Source: Aequorivita sp. (lineage in GTDB: Bacteria; Bacteroidota; Bacteroidia; Flavobacteriales; Flavobacteriaceae). Taken from it: DNA of 64,000 nt. Of this stretch, positions 1-9,849 are shown in pieces. The stretch spans positions 124,001 through 188,000 of the forward strand of contig JAUYGY010000025.1 in NCBI GenBank assembly GCA_030690315.1, given 5' to 3'. The position numbers and the translations under genes were made by a program. The notes under the pieces were generated by a model. The model saw nothing but the letters and a program-made list of their open reading frames with translations. It was not told the DNA's origin and made no database searches. The number at the start of each line of letters is the position of its first letter. The stretch's first letter is position 1.

Positions 1-267
1 CCAAACTACGGCCGTCGCGGAAGGGGCAAAAAATTCATAGAAGGCATGACCATTGCTTTGGAGCCTATGATAAATATGGGAACATATAAAGTGAAACAGC
101 TGAAAGACGGTTGGACAATTGTAACCCAAGATGGACAACCAAGTGCACATTTTGAACACGACATTGCTTTGGTAAACGGAAAACCTGAATTGCTTTCCAC
201 TTTTGCTTATATTTATGAAGCTTTGGGAATTGTTAGCGATGAAGAGAAAGAGTTTAGAAATACATGA
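1..267 (+). CDS. map: Type I methionyl aminopeptidase, C-terminal fragment (5' end outside window)
   Basis: Open from base 1 in the frame of the 46..267 ORF; GRRGRGKKFIEGMTIALEPMINMGTYKV...DGQPSAHFEHDIALV is typical of the MAP C-terminus. Confidence 0.85.
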   Translation, partial: PNYGRRGRGKKFIEGMTIALEPMINMGTYKVKQLKDGWTIVTQDGQPSAHFEHDIALVNGKPELLSTFAYIYEALGIVSDEEKEFRNT

Positions 268-270
268 AAA

Positions 271-316
271 GTTATTACACGGAGTTACACAGAGAGCCAC
301 AGAGTTTCACTGAGAA
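271..316 (+). repeat. Left inverted-repeat arm of GxxExxY cassette: four 10-bp units TTACACGGAG/TTACACAGAG/AGCCACAGAG/TTTCACTGAG
   Basis: Direct reading; units at 275-284, 285-294, 295-304, 305-314; arm ends immediately before the ATG at 317. Confidence 0.9.
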
Positions 317-691
317 ATGGATAATTATTTAACTGATATTATTATAGGTTCGGCAATTGAAGTTCATCGTAATCTTGGGCCTGGTTTATTGGAATCTGCT
401 TATCAGGAATGTTTGTTGTTTGAGTTGCGCTCCAAAGGCTTAAAAGTGGAAAAAGAAAAACCATTACCTATCATTTATAAAGATATAAAACTAGATCACG
501 GTTACAGAATTGATTTACTGGTTGAAGATAAAGTGGTTATAGAAATAAAAACCGTTGAATGTTTTACGGAGGTTCATTCAGCACAAGTTTTAACTTATTT
601 AAAACTCGGCAACTATCCATTAGGTCTATTATTCAACTTTCACACTATACTTCTAAAAAACGGCTTGAAAAGATTTATTAATTCTCAGTGA
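317..691 (+). CDS. GxxExxY family protein (PD-(D/E)XK nuclease-like)
   Basis: 124 aa; GSAIEVHRNLGPGLLESAYQECLLFEL and YRIDLLVEDKVVIEIKT (D...ExK core). Confidence 0.9.
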   Translation: MDNYLTDIIIGSAIEVHRNLGPGLLESAYQECLLFELRSKGLKVEKEKPLPIIYKDIKLDHGYRIDLLVEDKVVIEIKTVECFTEVHSAQVLTYLKLGNYPLGLLFNFHTILLKNGLKRFINSQ

Positions 692-728
692 AACTCAGCA
701 TAAACTCTGCGAAACTCTGTGTAACAAC
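682..728 (-). repeat. Right inverted-repeat arm of GxxExxY cassette (reverse complement: TTACACAGAG/TTTCGCAGAG/TTTATGCTGAG/TTTCACTGAG)
   Basis: Direct reading; reverse complement aligns to 271-316 over its full length; arm contains the TGA stop of the GxxExxY gene (689-691). Confidence 0.9.
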
Positions 729-737
729 CCAATACTC

Positions 738-1493
738 TTGTTCAAAAAAATATTAAATACCATTCCTCGTCCGCTGCTTATTAGATTGAGTATCATTGGC
801 AGACCAATACTTGCTTTTTTTCTGAAAGGAAATAAATATACAGACCCAATTGACGGAAAATCATACCGAAAATTTCTTCCGTACGGGTATGAAACTTTGC
901 GCGAGAATGTACTTTCGCCAGGAACACTCTCATTGGAACGGCACAGATTATTCTGGCTTTATCTTCAAAATGAAACAAGGTTTTTCACTGAAAATATTAA
1001 AGTACTTCATTTCGCTCCAGAACAGGCGTTTTATAAAAAATTCAGAAAAATGAAAAATCTGGATTACACCACCACCGATTTAAATTCGCCAATTGCAGAT
1101 GTGAAAGCAGATATTTGCAATTTACCGTTTCAGAATAATGAATTCGATTTTATAATTTGCAACCACGTTTTGGAACATATCCCGGACGATACAAAAGCGA
1201 TGCAGGAAATTTATCGGGTTTTGGCACCCGGAGGAACGGCAATTCTTCAAGTTCCCTACAAAGCAGATTTAGAAAAAACCTTTGAAGACAACAGCATTAC
1301 GGATCCAAAGGAGCGTGCAAAAATATTTGGGCAATACGATCATGTTCGGGTTTATGGAATGGATTATTTCAACAAACTCGAAAGAATCGGTTTTAAGGTG
1401 GAAGCCGTAGATTACACAAAAATCCTGTCCTCCAAAGAAGTTGAAAAATACAGACTTCCGAAGGGGGAATTGATTCCTGTTTGCAGAAAATAA
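738..1493 (+). CDS. Class I SAM-dependent methyltransferase (TTG start)
   Basis: Methyltransf_11-like core: ADICNLPFQNNEFDFIICNHVLEHIPDDTKAMQEIYRVLAPGGTAILQVPY. Confidence 0.85.
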   Translation: MFKKILNTIPRPLLIRLSIIGRPILAFFLKGNKYTDPIDGKSYRKFLPYGYETLRENVLSPGTLSLERHRLFWLYLQNETRFFTENIKVLHFAPEQAFYKKFRKMKNLDYTTTDLNSPIADVKADICNLPFQNNEFDFIICNHVLEHIPDDTKAMQEIYRVLAPGGTAILQVPYKADLEKTFEDNSITDPKERAKIFGQYDHVRVYGMDYFNKLERIGFKVEAVDYTKILSSKEVEKYRLPKGELIPVCRK

Positions 1494-1638
1494 CCTTCAC
1501 TTTTTTAATGGAATTTATAGCGCAAGTCAATATTTAATAAGAACTTCAAAATTATTAGCGTTGAAAATTGGCTTATTTCTATATTTTATCTTTAGTTTTA
1601 ATTTTCTTACCTTACTTCCTGACTCTAAAACACAAATT

Positions 1639-3393
1639 ATGAAAATACTTATTTGGGCATTGACTATTGTATGCAATATTTCCATTGCTTATTCCCAAGC
1701 CTTCGATTTCGAAGTGGCTTGGTCCACCTATTTTGGCGATGAAAGTATTTCACTTTCCGATAGTGCGATGGATAGTCAAGGGAATTTTTACTTTGTAGGT
1801 TCTTTAAAGGCATCAAGCATTTTTGCCCCGACAGCCGGAAGTTTTCAGCCAATTTATGGAGGCGGGGAGTATGACGGTTTTCTTGTAAAAATGAGCCCCC
1901 AAGGAGACGTAGTCTTGGCAACATATTTCGGGGGAGAAGAATCTGAGGGTATTAGTGGAATCGTCATTGATAATGACGATAAAATTTATATTGCGGGGAG
2001 TACCTCAAGCACTACAGGCATTGCCACCCCTAATTCCTATCAACCAGTAAAAGACGGCATTTCTGATATCTTTATAGCACGGTTTTCAAGTGCTGGAATT
2101 AGGGAGTGGGCAACATATTATCCAGATGTTAATGCCTCTTCGCCAAATTTGGCCGTAGGCAATTATTTTTACCACGGCTTTGATATTGTTGCGGACAACC
2201 TGGGAAATATTTATTTTTTTAACCGAACGGCCAATGCCAATGCTGCCACCCCTGACACATTCCAAATGGATATTGGACAACCTACAAACAATATAATAAC
2301 CAAATTTACCACTGAAGGAGCAAGGGTATGGGCAACCTATTATGGCATAAATTTTTCCAACATTTATAGCATTGCCATTGGAAATGATGGGTTATATGTG
2401 GCAGGAACAAATTTGGATTGTCCGCCCACCGGTTCTTATAATACTTATTTTTCAACCATCGGTAGTCACCAATCTGAACCCGGAAATTGCAAAGATGTCT
2501 TTGTTTCCAAATTTTCCTTGGATGGTAATAGACTTTGGAGTACCTATTATGGGAATAGTTATCAAGAATACTTAGTAAGAAGTGCCCTCTTGGTGGATGG
2601 GGATTTCCTTTATTTTTCTGGTATTTCACGAGGTCAAACTAATATTACTACTCCTGGAAGTTATCAAGAAGATTCTGAAATTGAACTTACTCCGTATTTG
2701 GTAAGGTTCAATAGTATGGGAGAACGCCAATGGGGCACTTATATTGGTTTAAACCACATACTTGACAATAACGGATTGCCTTATGCAATGTTGGACCAAG
2801 ATAGCATGGGGAACATTTATATGTTCGGCCTTACCCGCTTTGGAGATAATATAAGTACTCCCACAGCCTTTCAACCGGAAAAAAACGCCCTTAATGATAC
2901 TTATCTCGCCATTTTCAACCCCAACGGGGAACTGAAATATGGCACTTATTTTGGTGGCAGTGGCGAGGAGTATGGCTCCAGGCCCATAGTATCCGGTAAT
3001 ACTGTTTATCTATTTGGACAAACGAGCAGTACATTGGGCATTACCACACCCGGGAGCTTCCAACCGAATTATATAGAAAATGCAACAGGTAATTATGATA
3101 GAAGCATTTTTATCACGAAAATTCAACCTGTTCCCTTAGGCGTCAATGATATACCAATACCTCAAATTTCAATATACCCCAATCCAAACAATGGAAATTT
3201 TAGGGTTAACACCTCCCATAGTACTATTCAAACCGTTGCCATATACAACGTTTTGGGGCAACGTGTTTATGAAATATTTCCCAAAAAGAATACCCAGGAA
3301 ATCAATATGGGTAACTTGGAAACGGGATTGTATTTTATTGTCGTAACATTGGAAAATAATATAAAGAAAACGTTAAAAATATTGGTAAAGTAG
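1639..3393 (+). CDS. SBBP-repeat beta-propeller protein with T9SS type A sorting domain
   Basis: Repeated ...TYFGG...IYIAGSTSS...TPNSYQP units; C-terminal ISIYPNPNNGNFRV...GLYFIVVTLENNIKKTLKILVK; ATG at 1639 precedes a signal peptide. Confidence 0.8.
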   Translation: MKILIWALTIVCNISIAYSQAFDFEVAWSTYFGDESISLSDSAMDSQGNFYFVGSLKASSIFAPTAGSFQPIYGGGEYDGFLVKMSPQGDVVLATYFGGEESEGISGIVIDNDDKIYIAGSTSSTTGIATPNSYQPVKDGISDIFIARFSSAGIREWATYYPDVNASSPNLAVGNYFYHGFDIVADNLGNIYFFNRTANANAATPDTFQMDIGQPTNNIITKFTTEGARVWATYYGINFSNIYSIAIGNDGLYVAGTNLDCPPTGSYNTYFSTIGSHQSEPGNCKDVFVSKFSLDGNRLWSTYYGNSYQEYLVRSALLVDGDFLYFSGISRGQTNITTPGSYQEDSEIELTPYLVRFNSMGERQWGTYIGLNHILDNNGLPYAMLDQDSMGNIYMFGLTRFGDNISTPTAFQPEKNALNDTYLAIFNPNGELKYGTYFGGSGEEYGSRPIVSGNTVYLFGQTSSTLGITTPGSFQPNYIENATGNYDRSIFITKIQPVPLGVNDIPIPQISIYPNPNNGNFRVNTSHSTIQTVAIYNVLGQRVYEIFPKKNTQEINMGNLETGLYFIVVTLENNIKKTLKILVK

Positions 3394-3407
3394 GGACAAC
3401 TTAAAAA

Positions 3408-4418
3408 TTATTCTATAACTGCAACCTTTTTAAATCCATTTGTTTCAAAAACCTGAGATTTATTATCTTGATCAGTATAGGTAAGATAAGCTTCAATACC
3501 GGGAAGATTCTTTAAAAGCTCTTTTGATTTTTCCAAGCCCAAGGCCATAAACGAAGTGGCATACGCATCGGCAACGCCACAAGTGGGTGCTATAACCGTT
3601 GCACTTGTAATATCACTTTGTTCGGCGGAACCTGTCAATGGGTTCAATGTATGCACGTATTTTTTTCCGGTACGTGAATCAATCCTGAATTTTCGGTAAT
3701 TGCCAGAGGAAGCCATCCCCACATTTTTCAACTGTACGGTAGCTTCAAAACTTCGGTCTTCCAACGCTGAATCTACGGCTTCAATACCAACTACCCATTC
3801 TTGGTTTTTTTCAATGTTTTCGCCTTTAGTTAGGATTTCACCTCCCAATTCAATTAAATAATTTTTCACACCCATCGATTCCAAATACCGCCCAATACAA
3901 TCAATTCCGAAGCCTTTTGCTACGGCATTAAAGTCAAAATAGATCTGTGGATATTCTTTGGAAATAGTGCCATTGCTATTGAGCTTCACTTTATGGAAAC
4001 CTACATATTTCATCAAGGAATCCAATGTGGTGCTGTCAATATTCTTCAACGGTTTTGCTTCGCCAAATCCGTATGCATTGCGCAAAACCCCAATTGTGGG
4101 ATCAAAATACCCGTTTGTTTTTTTGTTCACTTCGGCAGAAATTTCGAAGACTTCCCTGAAAATAGAATCCACAACTATTGTGGAATCTCCATTATTAACT
4201 TTTGAAATATCACTTTCGGGAATATAGGTGCTAACGGAATGGTTTACCGCATCTATAACCGAATCCAACCCTTTTTTAAAGTCGATATTCTTTTCAGAAT
4301 AAAGCTGGATGTTATAGGTTGTGCCGAACGCATCACCCTGTAAAAAAATGGGTTGAGGTTCTTTCTTTTCACAAAAGAGAAAAAGAAAAATAACGGGTAA
4401 AATAATTAGTTTTTTCAT
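3408..4418 (-). CDS. apbE: FAD:protein FMN transferase (ApbE)
   Basis: GTTYNIQLYS, DFNAVAKGFGID, LIELGGEI, GMASSGNYRKFR..GKKYVHTLNPLTG, ADAYATSFMALGL. Confidence 0.92.
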   Translation of the reverse strand: MKKLIILPVIFLFLFCEKKEPQPIFLQGDAFGTTYNIQLYSEKNIDFKKGLDSVIDAVNHSVSTYIPESDISKVNNGDSTIVVDSIFREVFEISAEVNKKTNGYFDPTIGVLRNAYGFGEAKPLKNIDSTTLDSLMKYVGFHKVKLNSNGTISKEYPQIYFDFNAVAKGFGIDCIGRYLESMGVKNYLIELGGEILTKGENIEKNQEWVVGIEAVDSALEDRSFEATVQLKNVGMASSGNYRKFRIDSRTGKKYVHTLNPLTGSAEQSDITSATVIAPTCGVADAYATSFMALGLEKSKELLKNLPGIEAYLTYTDQDNKSQVFETNGFKKVAVIE

Positions 4419-4500
4419 CTGTATAAAATATTTGAGAAAAAGGAAGATGGAATGCCCCTATATAAATCTTCAATTGGTCTGCAAATTATTAATGGGCATT

Positions 4501-4875
4501 TCATACAATTTCCTGCAATCCTTTATAAACCAAGGTATAATCCTCGTCTTTTAAAACTGGTTTTCCATAATCATTTCCGTGGCCAAGCCCAACTCCGGCA
4601 TAATAGGTTTTGGCTTCAAACTTTGTGGCATGCTCTTTAATTGTTTGCATAAAAAGAGGATCGAAAGCATGCGCATCGTTCGGATAAGAAATAGCCCGCA
4701 CAATTATAAAATGAAGCACTTTATTTTTGAGAGCCACAAATTGCGGATCTCTTTTCAATTGTGAATTTACACCCAAAAATTCATATCCATCCGCTTCCAG
4801 TTGTTTTCCCACGATGTTCATCGCGAGGTTGTGGAGTTCTTGTTTGGTAAGTTTTTCGCCCATACGTAATTTCAA
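4501..4875 (-). CDS. Small conserved Bacteroidota protein of the type often annotated 'Na(+)-translocating NADH-quinone reductase subunit F'; not a real NqrF
   Basis: 124 aa LTKQELHNLAMNIVGKQLEADGYEFLGVNSQLKRDPQFVALKNK; no FAD, NAD or Fe-S motifs; lies near apbE and nqr. Confidence 0.6.
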   Translation of the reverse strand: MKLRMGEKLTKQELHNLAMNIVGKQLEADGYEFLGVNSQLKRDPQFVALKNKVLHFIIVRAISYPNDAHAFDPLFMQTIKEHATKFEAKTYYAGVGLGHGNDYGKPVLKDEDYTLVYKGLQEIV

Positions 4876-4914
4876 AATTACGAATATTTGAACTTATTCT
4901 TTCAACTTCCAAAA

Positions 4915-4948
4915 TATAAAAACCGTCTTTGCAAAAACAAAGACGGTT
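4915..4948 (-). terminator. Rho-independent-type hairpin downstream of the S8 protease
   Basis: AACCGTCTTTG-caaaaa-CAAAGACGGTT. Confidence 0.6.
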
Positions 4949-4971
4949 ATGAAATCTGGTTTTATATATAA

Positions 4972-7900
4972 TCAATTCTTCACGACCCGCTTAACCAAAC
5001 TTCCTTCCTGTGTGTTTATCTTCACAAAATAGGTGGCAGATTGCAAGCTTGAAAGATCAAGTGAATATTGAGCATTGTTATAATCAACGGTCATTAATTT
5101 TCTTCCCCGAATATCAAAGACTTCAGCAGAACTCACTGCTGTTTGTGGTGAAACGATTGTTATATAGCCAGTGGTGGGGTTTGGCACGATGCTGATGTTC
5201 TGCAACTGGTTTGTTGGAGTGTCTAAAACTGTGCTCTTGAAAAGAATCTCAAACCTGTCATTATGTACGCCTTGCTTGCTCTTGAAAATATAATGGGAAT
5301 TGCTAAGATTGTGGACAATATTTTTAGCCCTATCAACCAAGTACACTTGTACATCCGGCCAAACCGTACCGTCTTGATTGCTAATCGCGATTGTGAACTC
5401 TTGGTTTTCTTCTATTTGACTAACGAAGCCCAATGGAATTTCCTGGTTTTCATTGAAAGCGTTTCTACCTTGGATTGCAAGCTCTTCCCCGGTATCCAAA
5501 AGGGAATAAAGGCTCACTGGTGTGGCCAATCTTTTTGCGTCAAACCTGGCATCGTAGCCATCTATGGATTCTTCAGAAAAACTGATAAGCACAGTGCTGT
5601 TAAGTCCATAGGTTTCATTAGAAACCTGCAACCATATGCGGTCTTTTGCAGCTATTGGTCTTCTATAGGTGTTGTTGTTATCGGTAACACGCATATAGTT
5701 TTTAAACGTTGCCGTTCCTGCGGCAGTGGCCTTAAAGCCAAATCCTTGCCCGGAGGAAATGTATCCATTTGGCTGGGTGGAATTTCCGGGATCGTTGGCT
5801 GCTGGTACACCTCCTGAGCTATTGTACATGGAAATATCGCCCATATCATAGTTATTCACTTTATAGCCCGGATAGCTTGGGTTCGCAGAAGTAAGATGCT
5901 CCCAGAAATACACTGCATCAATCATAGTGTTATCTAAATCATCCAAAAATAGGTTTGCATCTATTGCTGAGGCGTATGGGTTACCCACAATATTTGGGCT
6001 GGAATTTTGCGATCCATTATAAGTCACATTATAATTAACCTGTCCGTTGTTGAGCGTCCCCTGTGTGTAATCAAGCGTGTAGGATCCACTGGATGCCAGG
6101 TCTGGTTGTGGCAAGACTAAGTAGCCTTCTCCAGCATTGATAGTGCCGGTGTAGTTTTGCCAGTCGTTGCCATTGTCATCTGCAAAGTTTTCGGCAAGGG
6201 GATCTTGGGTCTCCACATCTGGATGTGGAACAAAGTTGCTAGTTATATGGTTACGTACTATAACAGAACTTCCATATACTCCTGAGCGTGTTTCTGCCGT
6301 CATCGGGCTGCCCAGTACCATAAAATCACGCGGTGCCAAAAATGGCGTGATCTTCCGTACGGTAATGTTGCCGTTGTTTGTTACGGTTGCAGCGTCGTCA
6401 ACCTGAACAAGGCTTCCTTCGTGGTCAACAAAAAGGGTTCCGTTGACAGTAATATTACCTTCTGATTTTACATACGTTCCAGCAGGAACAGTCAATGTTT
6501 TTCCTGCATTAACCACCAAGGTACAGGCATCAAGGTTCGCTGTTGAAGTACTGTAATTTTCGTCGATTATAACCATCAAATTCGCTGTTGGCACACCATT
6601 GCTCCATCCTGAAGATGTATAAGTTGTGGAGCCGGGACAATCTACAAATGCAGCTGCAGGGCCAAAAAGATAGTCTCCAGAAAGACCCGTAAAGTTCCCC
6701 GTTAATATAATATTTGTGCCAAAGGCACCAATTGTCAATGGCGACGTTTCATCTCCGTCTGTTCTGTAAGCCACTAATTGTGTTCTTGACAGTCCCGTAG
6801 CAGCTTCCCAACCTGTTATTTCAGATGGAGTGAAATAAAACTTCACTGAAGTATTCCCAGAACTTGTTGAATTGCCTACTCCTATTCTGAAGTTTTTATC
6901 CATCACTAAGTTTGGAAAAGTGCTTCCATTGTATTGTTGGGCTCCTGTTCCAGCGCGTGAAACAGACGTATCAGTACAGCCGTAATCAAAGCTGTTGTTG
7001 TTAGTGATGTCTAACATGACATTACCGGTAACTGAATCTGAAGTGTAAATCGTACCCGCTCCAGCTAAATCTATCAAGTCATTTGTGGTTCCAGTGTTTA
7101 CTGCTGTTTGAACTGGAGTTTCTATAGTAGCATCAATGCTCACTGTATCTAATCCCAATATAAATTCATCAGTTACATTATGGTGTCTTACCACAAAATA
7201 ACCTGTTTGTCCCGCTAAGGAGAGAAGGTTATGACTTCGATTTTCAGTACCGTTCGCCGGTATTTCTCTGTCATTTTCCAAAATAGTACCCGCTTGAATA
7301 GTGGCAGTTGAAGTGATATTAGTTGTAAAGTAAACCGAATAGTGTTCTTTATAAAAAACTGGATCATTTGCCGAGCCAATGATATAAGAAACTGAAGCAG
7401 CAGTAACATCCAATGGAATTGTTACCGCAGGACTTATCAAATAGTTATCTGGGGTAAGCGGTACGTTATACCATGAATAACTAACAGCAAAGTTACCTGA
7501 ATACTGATGAGAAGTCCACCCTTGGTCAGCGAGAATGGACCAGTTATTACCATCGCCATCACCATCGATTATTACCCATCCTGCAGAATCTTCAAAATCT
7601 TCAAAGAGAAGATTTAAGTTTTGGTTTGCAAGCGGTGCGACATCATCATCGTTAATTGTAAAAGTAAAAGTATCTGCATTTGTATCTGCTCCTGCATCAC
7701 CTCCGTTTGGATTTACGGTAAAACTGACCAAAACAATCTCCTCGCCTTCTACAAATCCGTCGTGATATACGCGAAGTACCATATTTTGGCTGCCAGTACT
7801 TCCCGAAGGGAAAGTAACAGTAGGTGTCATCAAATCAAAGTCAAGTCCAGAGGTCGCTGTACTGCCGCCGCCAATAGTGAAGGTGACATCTGCGTTTTGA

Positions 7901-9684
7901 GATGGAGCTTGAGCAATATTCATTATCACATTAACATCTGTATAGCTACAATCCGTATTTTCTATTTCCGCTCCTGTTGGCACTGCAAATCCAATTAACG
8001 GACTTGAAGCTACAACTGCTCCACTTACTATGAGTGAAAAGTTTTGTGATCCTCCAGAAAGCGTTCCTTTGTGGGTAACTGTAAGTGTATAGGTACCAGA
8101 AGCGCCATTGATATCAACGCGCTCATATGGATCAACTGTATTATCTCCTTTTGTATTTGAATTAACTGCGGTTAGTCTCCAAGGGGTGTATGTGGTGCCA
8201 TTGGATAGTCTAATATCTAAATCGTTTACTAAGGCTGGTGTATTACTATTGGTTCCATTGTTGATTGTTCCGGCAAGATCTGTCCAAGATATGGAAGCCA
8301 TCAAAGGATCAACACCGTTTGCCTGTACCGTAATCTGATAGGTTTGGCCTTGCACAAGAGTCAATTCCTCTACTATGGCTGAGCCAGAACTGGCAGCAGC
8401 TGTTGTTAGGGTTTCTGCAGCTTTTTTTGCATTCATCAAACCCCAACCAGTTTGGGCATCGGGACCGGTGGGAGCAACATCATCTGCAGTGTGTAAAGCC
8501 AATCCTTTTAAAGTGGCCGCCCGCATAAAACTGGCGTGAAGGTTAACGTAATGTTCCTGTAAAAGTAAAAGTGTTCCTGCAACGTTCGGGGAAGCCATCG
8601 AAGTTCCCGTTAGATTTCCATAGTCAGAATTTGAAGCTTCACGAGTTGAATATAGTGAAGTACCATTACCCATAATATCTGGCTTAATACGGTAATCATC
8701 TGTCGGACCTTCGCTACTTCCTGAATTTCGGACAACTGAGTTTAAACTGCCATCTGGATTAATAGTGGCATCTTGACCGTTGGCAACTACTAAATTGTTT
8801 TTTGATGTTGCATGGCCAGAAAGTTTGTCATAGGCTGCTTGACCATCTAGTGGAACTCCATTAGAAACATTGTCATTACCGTCATTACCTGCTGCCACCA
8901 CCATCAAATAGTAGGGAGCATTCCGCATAATAGCATCCCAATCACGGGCATCAGCACCATATTGCCCAAACCAAGCATCTGGTATTCCTGAGGCACCATA
9001 GCCATAAGAGTGATTTGAAACAAGCATCCCATTACTCGCCGCAGTTGTAGCCTCAGAGGTGTCGTTATTCCAGTCATAGCCCACTGCATTTGCTTGCCAA
9101 GCCATTCCTTTGGCTGCGGAATCAACTCCCGAAGCCATAATAGTACCCGTAACGTGGGCCGCATGGAAATTGAGAACCGCGGTGCCATCACCAATAGAGA
9201 AGCGGTTATTACCTCCAGTACCATCGTATTCTTGATGGGTGCTCCGCGCCAAACCACCATCCCAAACGTGGGCAGTCAAATCATCACCATTCAAATTCAA
9301 TCCCAAACCACCACCAGTATTCAAATAATTGGCACGGGCAGAAATAGCAGCATTTGCATTAAAAGTTTGGAAATATATAGGAGATCCATCATCAGCTATA
9401 AACTGAAGTTCAAACAATACACCTTCTGCATTTTCATAACGCAATGGAATATTGTGCAATATTGCATAACTCTTGGCTTCAGCCCTATTCAATAAAGCCT
9501 TTGAAGAGAGTTGCGAATAAATATTGGACAATTCAGCCTGATCATAGCTCTCCACAATTTGAGCTATCTGTTTTTCATATTTATTCGATTCTGATTTCTT
9601 TATCTGGCCTGTTGCAGGGATTATTCCGAAAATTGAAATAATAAAAAAACATCGGAAAATCAATTTTGAGTAATGCTTAAACAT
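4972..9684 (-). CDS. Large secreted S8 (subtilisin-like) serine protease with Calx-beta-like and lectin-like modules and T9SS sorting domain
   Basis: 1570 aa; HAAHVTGTI and NLTGTSMASPNVAGT motifs; DVTFTIGGGSTATSGLDF..GSTGSQ; C-term ISIVPNPTTGYITI...FVKINTQEGSLVKRVVKN. Confidence 0.88.
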   Translation of the reverse strand: MFKHYSKLIFRCFFIISIFGIIPATGQIKKSESNKYEKQIAQIVESYDQAELSNIYSQLSSKALLNRAEAKSYAILHNIPLRYENAEGVLFELQFIADDGSPIYFQTFNANAAISARANYLNTGGGLGLNLNGDDLTAHVWDGGLARSTHQEYDGTGGNNRFSIGDGTAVLNFHAAHVTGTIMASGVDSAAKGMAWQANAVGYDWNNDTSEATTAASNGMLVSNHSYGYGASGIPDAWFGQYGADARDWDAIMRNAPYYLMVVAAGNDGNDNVSNGVPLDGQAAYDKLSGHATSKNNLVVANGQDATINPDGSLNSVVRNSGSSEGPTDDYRIKPDIMGNGTSLYSTREASNSDYGNLTGTSMASPNVAGTLLLLQEHYVNLHASFMRAATLKGLALHTADDVAPTGPDAQTGWGLMNAKKAAETLTTAAASSGSAIVEELTLVQGQTYQITVQANGVDPLMASISWTDLAGTINNGTNSNTPALVNDLDIRLSNGTTYTPWRLTAVNSNTKGDNTVDPYERVDINGASGTYTLTVTHKGTLSGGSQNFSLIVSGAVVASSPLIGFAVPTGAEIENTDCSYTDVNVIMNIAQAPSQNADVTFTIGGGSTATSGLDFDLMTPTVTFPSGSTGSQNMVLRVYHDGFVEGEEIVLVSFTVNPNGGDAGADTNADTFTFTINDDDVAPLANQNLNLLFEDFEDSAGWVIIDGDGDGNNWSILADQGWTSHQYSGNFAVSYSWYNVPLTPDNYLISPAVTIPLDVTAASVSYIIGSANDPVFYKEHYSVYFTTNITSTATIQAGTILENDREIPANGTENRSHNLLSLAGQTGYFVVRHHNVTDEFILGLDTVSIDATIETPVQTAVNTGTTNDLIDLAGAGTIYTSDSVTGNVMLDITNNNSFDYGCTDTSVSRAGTGAQQYNGSTFPNLVMDKNFRIGVGNSTSSGNTSVKFYFTPSEITGWEAATGLSRTQLVAYRTDGDETSPLTIGAFGTNIILTGNFTGLSGDYLFGPAAAFVDCPGSTTYTSSGWSNGVPTANLMVIIDENYSTSTANLDACTLVVNAGKTLTVPAGTYVKSEGNITVNGTLFVDHEGSLVQVDDAATVTNNGNITVRKITPFLAPRDFMVLGSPMTAETRSGVYGSSVIVRNHITSNFVPHPDVETQDPLAENFADDNGNDWQNYTGTINAGEGYLVLPQPDLASSGSYTLDYTQGTLNNGQVNYNVTYNGSQNSSPNIVGNPYASAIDANLFLDDLDNTMIDAVYFWEHLTSANPSYPGYKVNNYDMGDISMYNSSGGVPAANDPGNSTQPNGYISSGQGFGFKATAAGTATFKNYMRVTDNNNTYRRPIAAKDRIWLQVSNETYGLNSTVLISFSEESIDGYDARFDAKRLATPVSLYSLLDTGEELAIQGRNAFNENQEIPLGFVSQIEENQEFTIAISNQDGTVWPDVQVYLVDRAKNIVHNLSNSHYIFKSKQGVHNDRFEILFKSTVLDTPTNQLQNISIVPNPTTGYITIVSPQTAVSSAEVFDIRGRKLMTVDYNNAQYSLDLSSLQSATYFVKINTQEGSLVKRVVKN

Positions 9685-9792
9685 AATAGGTGATTTTAAT
9701 TAATGTTATGATATGAGGAGGGGAATTTAAATAACTCTTCAAAAATAACATACCTTCACCGCATTTAACAACATTTTAAGAAATTTTATAGC

Positions 9793-9829
9793 ATAAAAAA
9801 ACCGCTACAATAAATTGAAACGGTTTTTA
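9793..9829 (-). terminator. Terminator-like hairpin downstream of nqrF
   Basis: AAAAACCG..(imperfect)..CGGTTTTT. Confidence 0.45.
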
Positions 9830-9849
9830 ATATTCTTAAAATATTTTAA

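Noticed and set aside
5263-5817. 184-aa ORF antisense to the S8 protease (with others at 7621-7998 and 9094-9495)
   Set aside because: Lies wholly inside the 1570-aa protease gene on the opposite strand; low-complexity antisense translation with no domain.
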